From Nonomuraea sp. NBC_00507 (GTDB taxonomy: Bacteria; Actinomycetota; Actinomycetes; Streptosporangiales; Streptosporangiaceae), in the NCBI RefSeq assembly GCF_036013525.1, contig NZ_CP107853.1:2294001-2358000 (forward strand): 64,000 bases of DNA, in the 5' to 3' direction. Each line of letters begins with the position of its first letter. Position 1 is the stretch's first letter. Positions 26,449 to 36,730 of this stretch are shown here, piece by piece. The notes below the pieces were generated by a model. It worked only from the letters and a program-made list of their open reading frames with translations, searched no databases and was not told where the DNA came from. The position numbers and the translations under genes were made by a program.

Positions 26449-26689
26449 CTATGGACCGTTCCCTCTGTAGCAAAGCTCCGCGCAAATGCGGATATGCCCG
26501 CTGTTATACCTCAAAGCATATTTTTCGCCAATCGAACACCACTGCGCACGATAGTGGCGAGGTCAGGGCGGGACCGCCGGCTGTGGCCTCCGTGAGCGGG
26601 CACCTGGTTCAGCCACTCCTGCTCGCCGGGACGGACTCGATTTGTGCCGGAGACAAAATCGCGATCTGCGGCTGCCATCGTCTGGCCTC

Positions 26690-27169
26690 GTGATCCGTCA
26701 CCCATTCGCGGTCGTGTGCCTGGCGGGCGCACTGGTCGGCTGCGGCGCGTCCTTCGCCGGTTCCGGTGAGACGGCGTCCTCCACCGGGGTGCCTCCGCCC
26801 GTCCCTGCGGGGCAGACCGTGCACCCCGCCGCGAAGCGATTTCACGCCACCGGACTGCGGCCAGGTGACTGCATCGAACCGCTGCCCATGGACCTCATCG
26901 TGACGGTGGTGCCCTGTACGGTGCCGCATGCGGCGGAGTTCGCCACCACGTACGTGGTTCCCGAAGGCCCATGGCCGGGGGTCGCCGAGGTGCGGCGGCT
27001 GAGCCGGGACGGGTGCCGGCCCAGGATGCGGTACGTGCCGTCAAGGAGAGACGAGGTCAAGATCGGCGTGCTCGTCCCGGCGGCGGAGGATTGGCCGAGG
27101 TCCAGGACGTCGTACTGCCTGGCTGTGCCGTCGAACGGTGGCAAGCTCGCCGGGCGGGTCATCTTGTGA
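26690..27169 (+). CDS. Septum-formation-like lipoprotein
   Basis: A 159-residue protein starting at GTG 26690. The N-terminus IRHPFAVVCLAGALVGCGAS is a lipoprotein signal with lipobox LVGC. The mature domain has GLRPGDCIEPLP, VVPCTVPHAAEF, PWPG and GCRPR, the spaced cysteine pattern of the septum-formation domain found in actinobacterial envelope proteins. It lies divergently upstream of the SARP gene and converges on the glycosidase across a strong hairpin. Role unknown. Confidence 0.6.
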   Translation: MIRHPFAVVCLAGALVGCGASFAGSGETASSTGVPPPVPAGQTVHPAAKRFHATGLRPGDCIEPLPMDLIVTVVPCTVPHAAEFATTYVVPEGPWPGVAEVRRLSRDGCRPRMRYVPSRRDEVKIGVLVPAAEDWPRSRTSYCLAVPSNGGKLAGRVIL

Positions 27170-27170
27170 T

Positions 27171-27198
27171 CGCGGCCCGGCCAGCCGGCCGGGCCGCG
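27171..27198. terminator. Bidirectional hairpin with 12-bp perfect stem
   Basis: CGCGGCCCGGCC (27171-27182), loop AGCC, GGCCGGGCCGCG (27187-27198), between two convergent genes. Confidence 0.8.
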
Positions 27199-27204
27199 TG
27201 TTGG

Positions 27205-29238
27205 CTAGGCGCCCCCGCAGACGGTTCCGTTGAGGGTGAAGACCGTGGGCAGGACGTTCGGGCCGCTGTAATTGCCGACGAATCCGATCGTGGTCGACGC
27301 GCCCGTGGCGAGGGAGCCGTTGCCGGACTCGTTCACGACCTTGACGTCCGACCCGGTCTGCGTCCAGACGGCGCTCCAGCCGCTGCCGAGGCTCTGCCAT
27401 GGCCTCGGCCAGGTGAAGTTCAGAGTCCAGCCGTTGATCGGCGCACCGTTGTTGGTGATCTCGATGGCGCCGACGTAGCCGCTGGCCCAGTCGGTCTGGT
27501 TGGTGAGCTTCACGGTGCAGGAGCTCGTGGCGGGAGTGCTCGTGGTGAAGGTCAGCGGTGGGGAGGACCAGGAAACGCCGCCGCCGCTGTCACGGGCGAT
27601 CACGTTGACCGTGTAACGGGTGCCCGGCTTGAGGTTGTGCACGGTGAACGACGTGCCGGTCGTCTCGCCGAGTTGTTCGCTGATGGCTGCGTTCTGGCGG
27701 TGGATCTCGTACTTGGCGATCGGGCGAGCGCCGGGGGAGGCGGCGGGCCAGGAGATCGTGGCGGTCTTGTCCGTGATGTTCGAGGCGGCCGGCTGACCTG
27801 GGGCGGCCGGGAGACCGGTCTGGGACGAGGCGGGGCGCAGGACGAGCGTGGTGAGGGAGAGCGGGGGCAGCGCCGGGCTTTCCGCGGTCGAGGTGGTGAT
27901 GCTCGTGGCGCCGTTGGTGTGGGTCAGTACGGTGGCCGCACCCGACGCCGGGCGGAAGCCGGAGTAGTCGAGCGTGATCGGGTACGACGTGTCGGACGAG
28001 GTGTTGATCAGCATGACCGCCAGGTCGCCGTTGGGACGGCGGGCGGCGTGGGCGGTGACCTTCGGCTGGTCGGTCGCGGCGCGGACGAACTGGTCCCCTG
28101 GGCGGGCGAACTTGCTCATCATCTGCAGCGCGTAGTACGGCGCGAAGGGCGTGTTCAGCGGCGGCTCGCAGACCGAGTTGTCGGAGGTGCACGTCGCGCT
28201 CGACAGCAGGCCGAAGTCGCCGTAGTCGGTGTGGCCTTCGACCTGCGTGACGGGGCCGATGCCGTTGTGGACGTTCCACCAGTCGACCGTGAACACCCCG
28301 TTCGCCAGCAGCGTCGCGTACGCGTCGGCGGCGGCCAGGGCGCCGGGCTGGGTGGTCGTGCCGGCACTGCTGCTGCCGGTGTTGAACTCGGTCATCGCGA
28401 TGCCGATCCGCTCCGACCCGGGTCCGGCGTACTTGGCGATCTGCTCGCGGGTGAGGTGGATCATGTCGGGTACGTGGCCGGTCTTGTCCAGGGCGCCCGG
28501 ATACCAGTGCAGGATCACGAAGTCGATCTTCGGGCCCGCCATGGACAGGACGACCTTGTTCCAGGTTCCGGCGTCCCCTTCGCCGACGAGCCCGTCGGGC
28601 CAGTTGGCCGAGGTGGTCAGCACGGCGCCGATCTTGATGGTCGGGTCGACCGCCTTCATGGCGTCGGAGTAGGCCACGACGTGGCGGGCGTACTCGGCCG
28701 GGCTCTTGTCGGCATGATTGTCCGCCTCCCAGGCGGAGCCGTAATGGCCGTTGCCGTAGTTCTCGTTGCCGATCTCCCAGTACTTGATGCCGTAGCCCTT
28801 GGTGACGTTGGCATGCCGCACCCAGGCCGCGGCCTCCTCGGCGGTCCCCGTGCCGTAGTTGGCGGTCACCATCGCCTGGGCTCCGGTCCGGTGCACACCG
28901 CTCATGAACGTGTCGAAGTCGGTGTTGGGCGCTACATATCCGCCGGGGGCGGTGTGGTCGGCCCAGTGGTAAATGTCGGAGTAGGAGCCACCCGGATACC
29001 GCAGGACCTTCGTGCCCATGTCCTTGAGCAGGTCGGCGGTCTCGTTGGTGCCCAGGTTCGTGTCCCAGATCGCATGGTTGGTGCCGATGCCCGTCTGGGG
29101 GACGGTGGCGAGTGCGGCGCGGGCGTTGACGGTCACCGCGACAGGGGTGACCTCGTCGTCGGCGTACGCCGCGGGGGCGGACAAGGCGGTCAGCGACAAC
29201 AGGATCACGGACGCGGCTCGTAACAGGGTCTTCGGCAT
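27205..29238 (-). CDS. Secreted clan GH-A glycosidase (arabinofuranosidase-like) with Fn3 and CBM2
   Basis: A 677-residue secreted enzyme from ATG 29238. The signal peptide (1-26) ends AYA. The catalytic (beta/alpha)8 domain carries acid/base Glu159 in WEIGNEN and nucleophile Glu284 in MTEFN, the arrangement of GH51/GH39-type enzymes acting on arabinose/xylose polymers. A fibronectin type III domain (about 500-585) and a C-terminal CBM2 cellulose-binding module (about 590-677, with CTVKLTNQTDWASGYVG and WTLNFTWP) follow. It would act outside the cell on plant cell wall. Exact substrate uncertain. Together with the expansin it points to plant-biomass use. Confidence 0.75.
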   Translation of the reverse strand: MPKTLLRAASVILLSLTALSAPAAYADDEVTPVAVTVNARAALATVPQTGIGTNHAIWDTNLGTNETADLLKDMGTKVLRYPGGSYSDIYHWADHTAPGGYVAPNTDFDTFMSGVHRTGAQAMVTANYGTGTAEEAAAWVRHANVTKGYGIKYWEIGNENYGNGHYGSAWEADNHADKSPAEYARHVVAYSDAMKAVDPTIKIGAVLTTSANWPDGLVGEGDAGTWNKVVLSMAGPKIDFVILHWYPGALDKTGHVPDMIHLTREQIAKYAGPGSERIGIAMTEFNTGSSSAGTTTQPGALAAADAYATLLANGVFTVDWWNVHNGIGPVTQVEGHTDYGDFGLLSSATCTSDNSVCEPPLNTPFAPYYALQMMSKFARPGDQFVRAATDQPKVTAHAARRPNGDLAVMLINTSSDTSYPITLDYSGFRPASGAATVLTHTNGATSITTSTAESPALPPLSLTTLVLRPASSQTGLPAAPGQPAASNITDKTATISWPAASPGARPIAKYEIHRQNAAISEQLGETTGTSFTVHNLKPGTRYTVNVIARDSGGGVSWSSPPLTFTTSTPATSSCTVKLTNQTDWASGYVGAIEITNNGAPINGWTLNFTWPRPWQSLGSGWSAVWTQTGSDVKVVNESGNGSLATGASTTIGFVGNYSGPNVLPTVFTLNGTVCGGA

Positions 29239-29405
29239 CGGCGCTCCTCGCCATGGATAGCGGTCACCACTCGACGCCCCCTCCTGACCAGGAGGCAGCA
29301 TGATCATGAGGTCATGGCGCCACGACCGTCAACCGGACCTGAAACTTTCACCGCCGGGGGCCGGAGTGACGCGGGTTTCAGCTCGATCCACGCTTAAGGG
29401 GCCAC

Positions 29406-30011
29406 TTAAGAGGCGGGGCGCGGGCCGAGTCCGATGGCGGGCAGGATGGCCTGGTCGACGATGGCTTCCAGGTCGGCGTCGTTCGGCGGCGTCCCGGTGT
29501 CGATCAGGCGCTTGGTGACGAGGGCCTCGCCGATGTCGGCCACGACCGGCGTCAGCAGCTCTGCGGGGAAGTGGCCGCGTTCGGCGTAGTGGCGGAGCAC
29601 GGTGCTCGTGAACGTGCCGCCCCGGTTGGCGAAAACCTGCTCGAACAGCGCCTGGCTCACCCGCGGAGAGCCCTTGGGGTCGGTGAGTATCGACGCGACC
29701 GCGCGGCCTGCCGGGCTGAGCGCCCAGTCGACCATGAGCCGGAGGGCGCGGACCAGGTCTCCGCGCAGGTCGTCGGCGCCGGGCGTCGGCTCCTCGACCG
29801 GGTGCAGGTGGTAGAGCGCGTCCAGGAGCACCTCGATCGGGTCGGACCAGCGCCGGTACAGCGTGGTGCGGGGCGTCGCCGCTCGCTTGCCGATCCCGTC
29901 CATGGTCAGCCGCGCGACCCCGACCTCGGCCACCTCTTCCAGCACCGCGGTGTGGATGGCGTTGATCAGCTCTTCGCCGCGGCGGCGGGTCCGGGCGTTG
30001 TGCTCGCTCAT
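29406..30011 (-). CDS. TetR-family regulator
   Basis: A 201-residue repressor from ATG 30011 (MSEHNARTRRRGEELINAIH). The HTH region is VARLTMDGIGKRAATPRTTLYRRWSD and the C-terminal domain is TetR_C-like with PKGSPRVSQALFEQVF. It is divergent from the DUF418 operon, with a 45-bp dyad between them that it very likely binds. Confidence 0.85.
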   Translation of the reverse strand: MSEHNARTRRRGEELINAIHTAVLEEVAEVGVARLTMDGIGKRAATPRTTLYRRWSDPIEVLLDALYHLHPVEEPTPGADDLRGDLVRALRLMVDWALSPAGRAVASILTDPKGSPRVSQALFEQVFANRGGTFTSTVLRHYAERGHFPAELLTPVVADIGEALVTKRLIDTGTPPNDADLEAIVDQAILPAIGLGPRPAS

Positions 30012-30032
30012 CCTCGACCCCGCTTGCTTAGG

Positions 30033-30077
30033 TACACGGCTGTAGCTTACCGTGAGTCCATAAGCTACATTCGTGTA
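30033..30077. promoter_or_regulatory. 45-bp nested dyad between tetR and the DUF418 gene
   Basis: TACACG-GC-TGTAGCTTA (30033-30049) is mirrored by TAAGCTACA-TT-CGTGTA (30061-30077) across an 11-bp centre, both arms perfect and with equal spacers. It covers most of the divergent promoter region and is a probable TetR operator. Confidence 0.65.
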
Positions 30078-30099
30078 TCTAATTCTCGAGGGATGAGTC

Positions 30100-31257
30100 A
30101 TGTCCATCGCCCCATCTGCTCCGCCTCCAGGCGCTGTGCCGCTCGATCGGCGCTCTCTCGCCCCCGATCTCGCCCGGGGGCTGATGCTGCTGCTCATCGC
30201 GGTGGCGCACGCGCACATGTACCTGTCCGGCCACCAGACCGGCTTCCGCGGCTACGCCCTCGACGGCGGTCCCGTGGACCGGCTGGTCGCCGGGGTCCAG
30301 ATCCTGCTGGTGGACGGGCGCGCGTTGCCCATGTTCGCCGCCCTGTTCGGCTACGGTCTCGCCCGCCTGGCGAACAGGCAGCTCGCCGCGGGCAAGAGCT
30401 GGGCGCAGGCGCGGCGGGTGTTACGCCGCCGGAGCTTGTGGCTGCTGGCGTTCGGGTTCTGCCACGCGCTGCTGCTGTTCTTCGGCGACATCCTGGGCGC
30501 GTACGGGCTGGTCGGGCTCCTGCTCATCGGGTTCGTACGGCGCGACGACCGGGCCGTGGTGCGGGCCGCCGTTGCCGGGCTGGTCCTGCATGTCGTCGTA
30601 CTCGTCGGGTTCGGGCTGCTCACCGTCTCCGCCCCCAGGGGGGACACGCCGGCGGCGATGGCCGAACCGGTCGCGGCGATGGTGATGCGGGTGATCGGGT
30701 GGGCCGCGATGACGCCCACGTACTTCGCGGTGAGCGTTGTGCCGGCCTTCCTCTTCGGGATCTGGGCGGCGCGCCGCCGGTTGCTGGACGAACCGGGTGC
30801 GCACCGGGCGTCGCTCTCCCGGATCGCCGTCATCGGGGCGGGCGTGTCGGTCGCAGGCGGGGTGCCGTTGATGCTGATCGACACACAGGCCTGGACGCCG
30901 TCAGTGGCGATCTCCGTGTCGGCGTACGCGCTGCACAGCGTGACCGGCATCGCCGGCGGGCTCGCGTACGCGGCCATCGTCGGGCTGGCGACGGGGCGGC
31001 GCCGGTCCCCGGTGATCAACGCCCTGGCCGCGTGCGGGCAGTGGTCGCTGACCTGCTACCTGCTGCAATCGGTGATCTTCGTCGTGGTGTTCGCCCCGTA
31101 CGCCGGAGGACTCGGCGCTCGTGTCGGCGACGCCGCGGCCTCCGGGATCGCCGTGCTCACGTGGCTCGCCACCGTGGTGCTCGCCGCGCTGCTGGCACCG
31201 CGTGGGCACCGGGGACCGGCCGAGGCCCTTCTGCGCCGGTTGACGTACATCAGGTGA
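30100..31257 (+). CDS. DUF418 domain membrane protein
   Basis: A 385-residue integral membrane protein with about 8-10 hydrophobic segments. The opening RSLAPDLARGLMLLLIAVAH and the motif FGYGLA match DUF418/YeiB-like proteins, and the C-terminal half has the conserved GQWSLTCYLLQSVI. Function unknown; this family is often near transporters. First gene of the operon with the methyltransferase and kinase, and probably repressed by the divergent TetR. Confidence 0.8.
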   Translation: MSIAPSAPPPGAVPLDRRSLAPDLARGLMLLLIAVAHAHMYLSGHQTGFRGYALDGGPVDRLVAGVQILLVDGRALPMFAALFGYGLARLANRQLAAGKSWAQARRVLRRRSLWLLAFGFCHALLLFFGDILGAYGLVGLLLIGFVRRDDRAVVRAAVAGLVLHVVVLVGFGLLTVSAPRGDTPAAMAEPVAAMVMRVIGWAAMTPTYFAVSVVPAFLFGIWAARRRLLDEPGAHRASLSRIAVIGAGVSVAGGVPLMLIDTQAWTPSVAISVSAYALHSVTGIAGGLAYAAIVGLATGRRRSPVINALAACGQWSLTCYLLQSVIFVVVFAPYAGGLGARVGDAAASGIAVLTWLATVVLAALLAPRGHRGPAEALLRRLTYIR

Positions 31258-31297
31258 GGCTGTGATCATCCTCGAGCCGGACGAATGAAAGGACAGC

Positions 31298-31894
31298 ATG
31301 CCTTTCAACCACAACGATCACTACCATCGCACGCTCCTGCGCCGGGTGCCGAAGGGTTGCCGGACCGCGCTGGACGTCGGCTGCGGGACCGGCCGGTTCG
31401 CGCGGCGGCTCGCGAGCCTCGGGATCCAGGTCGACGCCGTGGACCCGGCGGCGGAGGTGATCGAGGCCGCCGAAGCCGAAGGCGGGGGTCCGCGTTTCCA
31501 CCACGCCGACATCACCGAGATGGAGCTGCCAGAGGGCCGCTACGACTACATCTCCTGCCTGGCGAGCATCCACCACGTGCCGTTCGGCACCGTAGCCAAG
31601 CTGCGTGACGCGCTCGCGCCCGGAGGCGTGCTGGCCATCCTGGGCTGCTATCCGGAGCGGTCGGCCGTGGACTACGCGTGGAGCCTGGCCGCCATTCCAG
31701 TCAACGCGGCCACTCGGCTCGCCGTCGCCGCCGCGGGGCCTCGGGGGCGGGCGGAGGGCACGCGGGCGCCGGTCATGCGCCCCGAGATGTCGTTGGAGGA
31801 GATCCGGAAGGAGGCGGCCACGTTACTGCCCGGGGCGACCATCCGGCGGTTGCTCTTCTGGCGATACCTGCTCGTCTACCGGGAGCCGAACTGA
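31298..31894 (+). CDS. Class I SAM-dependent methyltransferase
   Basis: A 198-residue protein with motif I LDVGCGTGRFARRL (25-38), the acidic VDAVDP (44-49), post-I HADITEME and motif III LAPGGVLAILG. Methyltransf_11/25 type, substrate unknown. GAAAGGA precedes ATG. The TGA overlaps the next ATG (TGATG at 31892-31896). Confidence 0.85.
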   Translation: MPFNHNDHYHRTLLRRVPKGCRTALDVGCGTGRFARRLASLGIQVDAVDPAAEVIEAAEAEGGGPRFHHADITEMELPEGRYDYISCLASIHHVPFGTVAKLRDALAPGGVLAILGCYPERSAVDYAWSLAAIPVNAATRLAVAAAGPRGRAEGTRAPVMRPEMSLEEIRKEAATLLPGATIRRLLFWRYLLVYREPN

Positions 31895-32754
31895 TGGATC
31901 AGCTTCTCACCCGGCTGCGCGCAGCCGGATTCGACGCCGTCGCCGCCGACCCGGCGCCCGGCGGGGTGGTGGCCATGGCAGGCATGGCCACCCTGCGGGA
32001 CGGCTCCCGGGTGTTCGCGAAGACGCTGAACGGCGCCGGGGCCGATCTCTTCGAGATCGAGGCCGAGGGGCTGCGGGTGTTGCGCGGCGCCGGTGCCGCC
32101 GCCCCCGAAGTGCTGGCGGTGACACCCGACCTGCTCGTCCTGGAGCCGCTGCGTCCGCGTCAGGACGACGACGAGCGGTTCTGGGAAGAGCTCGCCCGTA
32201 CGGTCGCCGCCGTGCACACCGTCGCCGGTGAGCGATTCGGCTGGCACCGGGACGGCTGGCTCGGGCGGCTGCGTCAGGACAACACCTGGGACGAGGACGG
32301 GCACGCCTTCTTCGCCCAGCGCCGCATCCTGCGCTGGCTCCCGGAGCCGCTGGTGGAGGCCGCCTTCGACAGCGAGGAGCGCCGATCGCTCGAACGGCTC
32401 TGCGCGGCGCTACCCGACCTCCTGCCGCCCCAGCGGCCGGTGCTGACGCACGGCGACCTGTGGCGCGAGAACATCCTGGCCGACCGCGCGGGCGGCCCCG
32501 CGCTGATCGACCCCGCCGTCTCCTACAGCTGGGCCGAGGCCGACCTGAGCATGCTCTGGTGCGGGCCACGCCCGCCGGCCTCCGACCGTTTCTTCGCCGC
32601 GTACGCCGAGGCGGCGCCCCTGGCCGACGGCTGGCGGGAGCGCCTGCGGGTCTTCCACCTCCGCGAGCTGCTGAGCGACATCGCCCACGACGACAACGGC
32701 CAGGGCGCCGCACAGGAGGTACGCGAGATCATCGCGCCCTTCCGGCCGCGTTAG
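31894..32754 (+). CDS. Fructosamine kinase-family protein
   Basis: A 286-residue phosphotransferase of the FN3K/APH fold starting at ATG 31894. It has MAGMATLRDGSRVFAKTL (lysine for ATP), LTHGDLWRENIL (catalytic loop) and LIDPAVSYSWAEADLSML (metal-binding DxD-like loop). The family phosphorylates ketoamine-glycated proteins or small molecules, priming their deglycation. The coupled methyltransferase and DUF418 protein suggest a detoxification or metabolite-repair unit, though this is inference. Confidence 0.8.
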   Translation: MDQLLTRLRAAGFDAVAADPAPGGVVAMAGMATLRDGSRVFAKTLNGAGADLFEIEAEGLRVLRGAGAAAPEVLAVTPDLLVLEPLRPRQDDDERFWEELARTVAAVHTVAGERFGWHRDGWLGRLRQDNTWDEDGHAFFAQRRILRWLPEPLVEAAFDSEERRSLERLCAALPDLLPPQRPVLTHGDLWRENILADRAGGPALIDPAVSYSWAEADLSMLWCGPRPPASDRFFAAYAEAAPLADGWRERLRVFHLRELLSDIAHDDNGQGAAQEVREIIAPFRPR

Positions 32755-32780
32755 TCCTGCGGCGAGCTGACCAGGCGTGG

Positions 32781-33269
32781 TCAGGCGCCGAGTTCCCGCC
32801 TCTTCGACGTCAGGGAGGCCAGCAGGAGCATGAGCGCGCTCTGGGCGAGCATGCCGGGCGCGAGCGGCGGGGCGAAGCCGACGGTCTTGGTGGCCGCGTA
32901 CCACCACTGGCTGAGCGGCGAGAGCGTGCTCCACTCGGCGTCGGACCCACCCGCGCCGTAGTTGACCGAGATGTGCACGAAGACGCCGTACGCCGCCGTG
33001 AGCAGCACGACCGCGGCCAGGACGCGGACCACGGTGACTGTGCGCGGGGAGTCGCCGTAGGCGAGCATGACCAGGGCGAGCGTGAGGAGCGCGAGCGCCG
33101 CCCAGGGGATCAGCTGGGTCAGGTTCCCCCAGTGGCGTTCGAAGGCGAGCTCGAAGACGGCGCCCGCGATGCCGATCGCGACCAGTGCCAAGAGTCCGAG
33201 ACGCAGCGAGATCGTGCCTGTTTGGGCGAGCCTGCGGCGGCCTGGCGCCCGCTCCGAGGTTGAGGTCAT
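32781..33269 (-). CDS. Small membrane protein of unknown function
   Basis: A 162-residue protein with four hydrophobic segments at about 22-40, 52-70, 80-98 and 132-152. An aromatic loop SQWWYAATKT lies before the last. No recognised domain. It converges on the kinase gene across a 26-bp gap. Confidence 0.6.
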   Translation of the reverse strand: MTSTSERAPGRRRLAQTGTISLRLGLLALVAIGIAGAVFELAFERHWGNLTQLIPWAALALLTLALVMLAYGDSPRTVTVVRVLAAVVLLTAAYGVFVHISVNYGAGGSDAEWSTLSPLSQWWYAATKTVGFAPPLAPGMLAQSALMLLLASLTSKRRELGA

Positions 33270-33338
33270 GCCACTGACCCTTACCCGGCTGATTCAGAAG
33301 TTCCTGTACGCATTCTGAAGAACTGGTAAGAACCTCGC

Positions 33339-33938
33339 TCAGCCGGTCGCACGCCGCAGGACCTGCTCGAAGATCTGGGCCAGCTCGGCCGCGTCCTCTC
33401 CGGCGTGATGCGTGTGGGGCAGCCCCGCGAGGCCCAGCTCACGCTTGATGTCCCCGCTGCGGGTCCCGGCCCACTCGCGGCCGGTCAGGCCCATCCAGTA
33501 GCTCCGCAGATCGACTCCGGACCCGGTCGCGCCGAACGGGCTCCTGCCAGTGAACCGCGTGAAGTACCAGTGCACGAACATGCCGTCCCACACCGCGGGC
33601 GCCGCCAGGAACACGGGCCGCCCGATCGTCCGCAGCCCGTTCACCCACCGGGCGGCCGCCGCCATCGCCTCCTCCGGCGGAGGTGCCTCACGCAGCAGGC
33701 GGTCGCGGTCGAGCCCGGAGACGGCCAGCGCCTCGGGCACGAACTCGTCGGAGATCGGCCGCAGCTCCGTGTAGAACGTCAGATCCGCCCGCCCGGCCAC
33801 GGCCATGCCCAGGGAGAGCATGCTGTACGGGCCGGGAATGGGCCCGTCGGCCTCCACGTCGACAGCGACGTACAACTCGGGAAGTCGGGACACGGCCTCC
33901 AAGAATAGCTGCACGACATCTTCACGACATTCGCACAC
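33339..33938 (-). CDS. 3'-5' exonuclease (DEDDh type)
   Basis: A 199-residue protein. Exo I is VDVEADG (about 24-30; Asp and Glu), Exo II lies in AAPAVWDGMFVHWYF (Asp), and Exo III is HHAGEDA (His and Asp). This is the complete catalytic set of RNase T/DNA Q-type exonucleases. Start GTG 33938 is uncertain. Transcribed alone, divergent from the next gene. Confidence 0.75.
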   Translation of the reverse strand: MCECREDVVQLFLEAVSRLPELYVAVDVEADGPIPGPYSMLSLGMAVAGRADLTFYTELRPISDEFVPEALAVSGLDRDRLLREAPPPEEAMAAAARWVNGLRTIGRPVFLAAPAVWDGMFVHWYFTRFTGRSPFGATGSGVDLRSYWMGLTGREWAGTRSGDIKRELGLAGLPHTHHAGEDAAELAQIFEQVLRRATG

Positions 33939-34045
33939 CCGCCTGGTGGATCGGCCGGTGCTGGCGCGGTGTGCTCGAAGGGCGTCGCGGGTCGTGCCTG
34001 GGGAGCGCGGCCTGCCCCGGTGTCCCCCCGACGGAGGTGCCGCCC

Positions 34046-34912
34046 ATGGGCGACTGGATGGATGAGCCGATCGTGGATCCCACGCTTGCCCCGCGGGACC
34101 GCTCGCGCCTCCTCAACGCGTCGTCGCCGCTGGTCGGGTCGCCTGACCGCGACCCGCCGCCATGGGTCCGGTGGCTCTTCCGGGCCGGCGCGGTCGTCAC
34201 CGGCGCGGGGGGAGCCCTGTTCACCGCGGCGGCCTACCGGACCGACCACGAGGCGGCCGCGCTGTCGGCCGTGATGGTCCTGATCATCACGATGCTCTTG
34301 GCCGGCGTGGCCCCGCCCGGCATCGGACACCGCCAGCCTTCGGCGTACGCCGGCCGCTACGTCATCCCGGCCACGCTGGACGGCGCCGCGCTCGGCCTGC
34401 TGGCCAGGGCGCGGCAGGCCGTCATGGACGTGTCCGGCTCCCGGGTGCACCGGCTGGGCCTCCTCGACGCCATCGCCAACGACGTCGTGCTGCCCGAACG
34501 GCTGTGGGAGATCGCCTGCCTCCTGCGTACCCACACCGAGCTGCGCGCCGAGCAGGCTGCGGCGCTGGCCGAGGTGATGACACCCGAGCTGGCCGCCGTG
34601 CTGGAGGCCCAGCGGGAAGCGCTCGACCTGTCGGTGGCGGCGGTCGCGGGGCGGGTGCGGGAGCTGGAGGCGTACGCGAGCCGCGTCCGGGAGGCGGACG
34701 CGGCGCTGCGCGTGCAGGAACTCCAGAAGAGCAATGAACGGTATCGGGACCTGCTGGCCCAGACCGGCGACACGGAGGGTCTGCGTCACCTGATCGACCA
34801 GGCCGACGCCCTGACCGGAAGCCTGCGTGAAGCGATCGCCGCCGGCCAGACGCTCGACTCGGAGCTCGCCGCCGGAGACCCGCGACGCACGCCGGGGGCC
34901 GCGCGCCCCTGA
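34046..34912 (+). CDS. Membrane-anchored coiled-coil protein
   Basis: A 288-residue protein from ATG 34046, preceded by GGAGG. Two hydrophobic helices at about 44-62 and 70-92 are followed by a long alpha-helical region (about 150-270) with alanine, glutamate and leucine heptads, ending in a charged tail. It may be a cytoplasmic coiled coil tethered to the membrane. I do not recognise a family. Confidence 0.6.
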   Translation: MGDWMDEPIVDPTLAPRDRSRLLNASSPLVGSPDRDPPPWVRWLFRAGAVVTGAGGALFTAAAYRTDHEAAALSAVMVLIITMLLAGVAPPGIGHRQPSAYAGRYVIPATLDGAALGLLARARQAVMDVSGSRVHRLGLLDAIANDVVLPERLWEIACLLRTHTELRAEQAAALAEVMTPELAAVLEAQREALDLSVAAVAGRVRELEAYASRVREADAALRVQELQKSNERYRDLLAQTGDTEGLRHLIDQADALTGSLREAIAAGQTLDSELAAGDPRRTPGAARP

Positions 34913-34919
34913 GCCCCGA

Positions 34920-36299
<1,380 letters not shown>

Positions 36300-36337
36300 G
36301 AGTCGGACCATACCGTCCGCCCGAACTCACCTCTTCG

Positions 36338-36712
36338 CTAGACCTCCACCTTGTACGACAGGGTGAGCTCATCAGCGGGAACACCACGAATTCCCCAGTT
36401 GACCTTGGGCATCTCGATGATGGTGATCTCGAGGTCTTCGGGGTCGTGCGGCCACTTGTCGTAGAGCTCCCGGATCAGCGCCCGCTTGGCGTCGTCGGTC
36501 CGCCCGGTGAAGCAGACCACCTCAAGGATCAGGTAGTGCTCGCTCCGCTGCGGGCACACGAAGTCGTCGGCGTCCAGCAGCAGGAACCGGTGGAACCGCT
36601 TGTCCTCGGGCAACCCCCACGCGCTCACCAGGCACGACTGCACCAGGTCCGAAATCTCCCGCTGCCGCCCGGACCACACGTCCCGGCGGCCGTACATTTT
36701 CACCTGCGCCAT
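36338..36712 (-). CDS. Tautomerase-family protein lacking Pro1
   Basis: A 124-residue protein from ATG 36712. The CGRRD/ISDLVQSCLVSAWGLPEDKRFHRFLLLD and EITIIEMPKVNWGIRGVPADEL segments match the tautomerase-family branch of small alpha-beta proteins. The first residues are MAQVK, so the N-terminal catalytic proline of classic 4-oxalocrotonate tautomerases is absent; it may not be a tautomerase in activity. A longer open frame upstream is antisense to pyrD and was rejected. Confidence 0.7.
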   Translation of the reverse strand: MAQVKMYGRRDVWSGRQREISDLVQSCLVSAWGLPEDKRFHRFLLLDADDFVCPQRSEHYLILEVVCFTGRTDDAKRALIRELYDKWPHDPEDLEITIIEMPKVNWGIRGVPADELTLSYKVEV

Positions 36713-36730
36713 GTCGGCCACTATAGAGGC

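Noticed and set aside
26971..29223. 750-residue plus-strand frame opposite the glycosidase
   Set aside because: Gly/Arg/Val shadow frame; the minus-strand frame has signal peptide, catalytic residues and CBM2.
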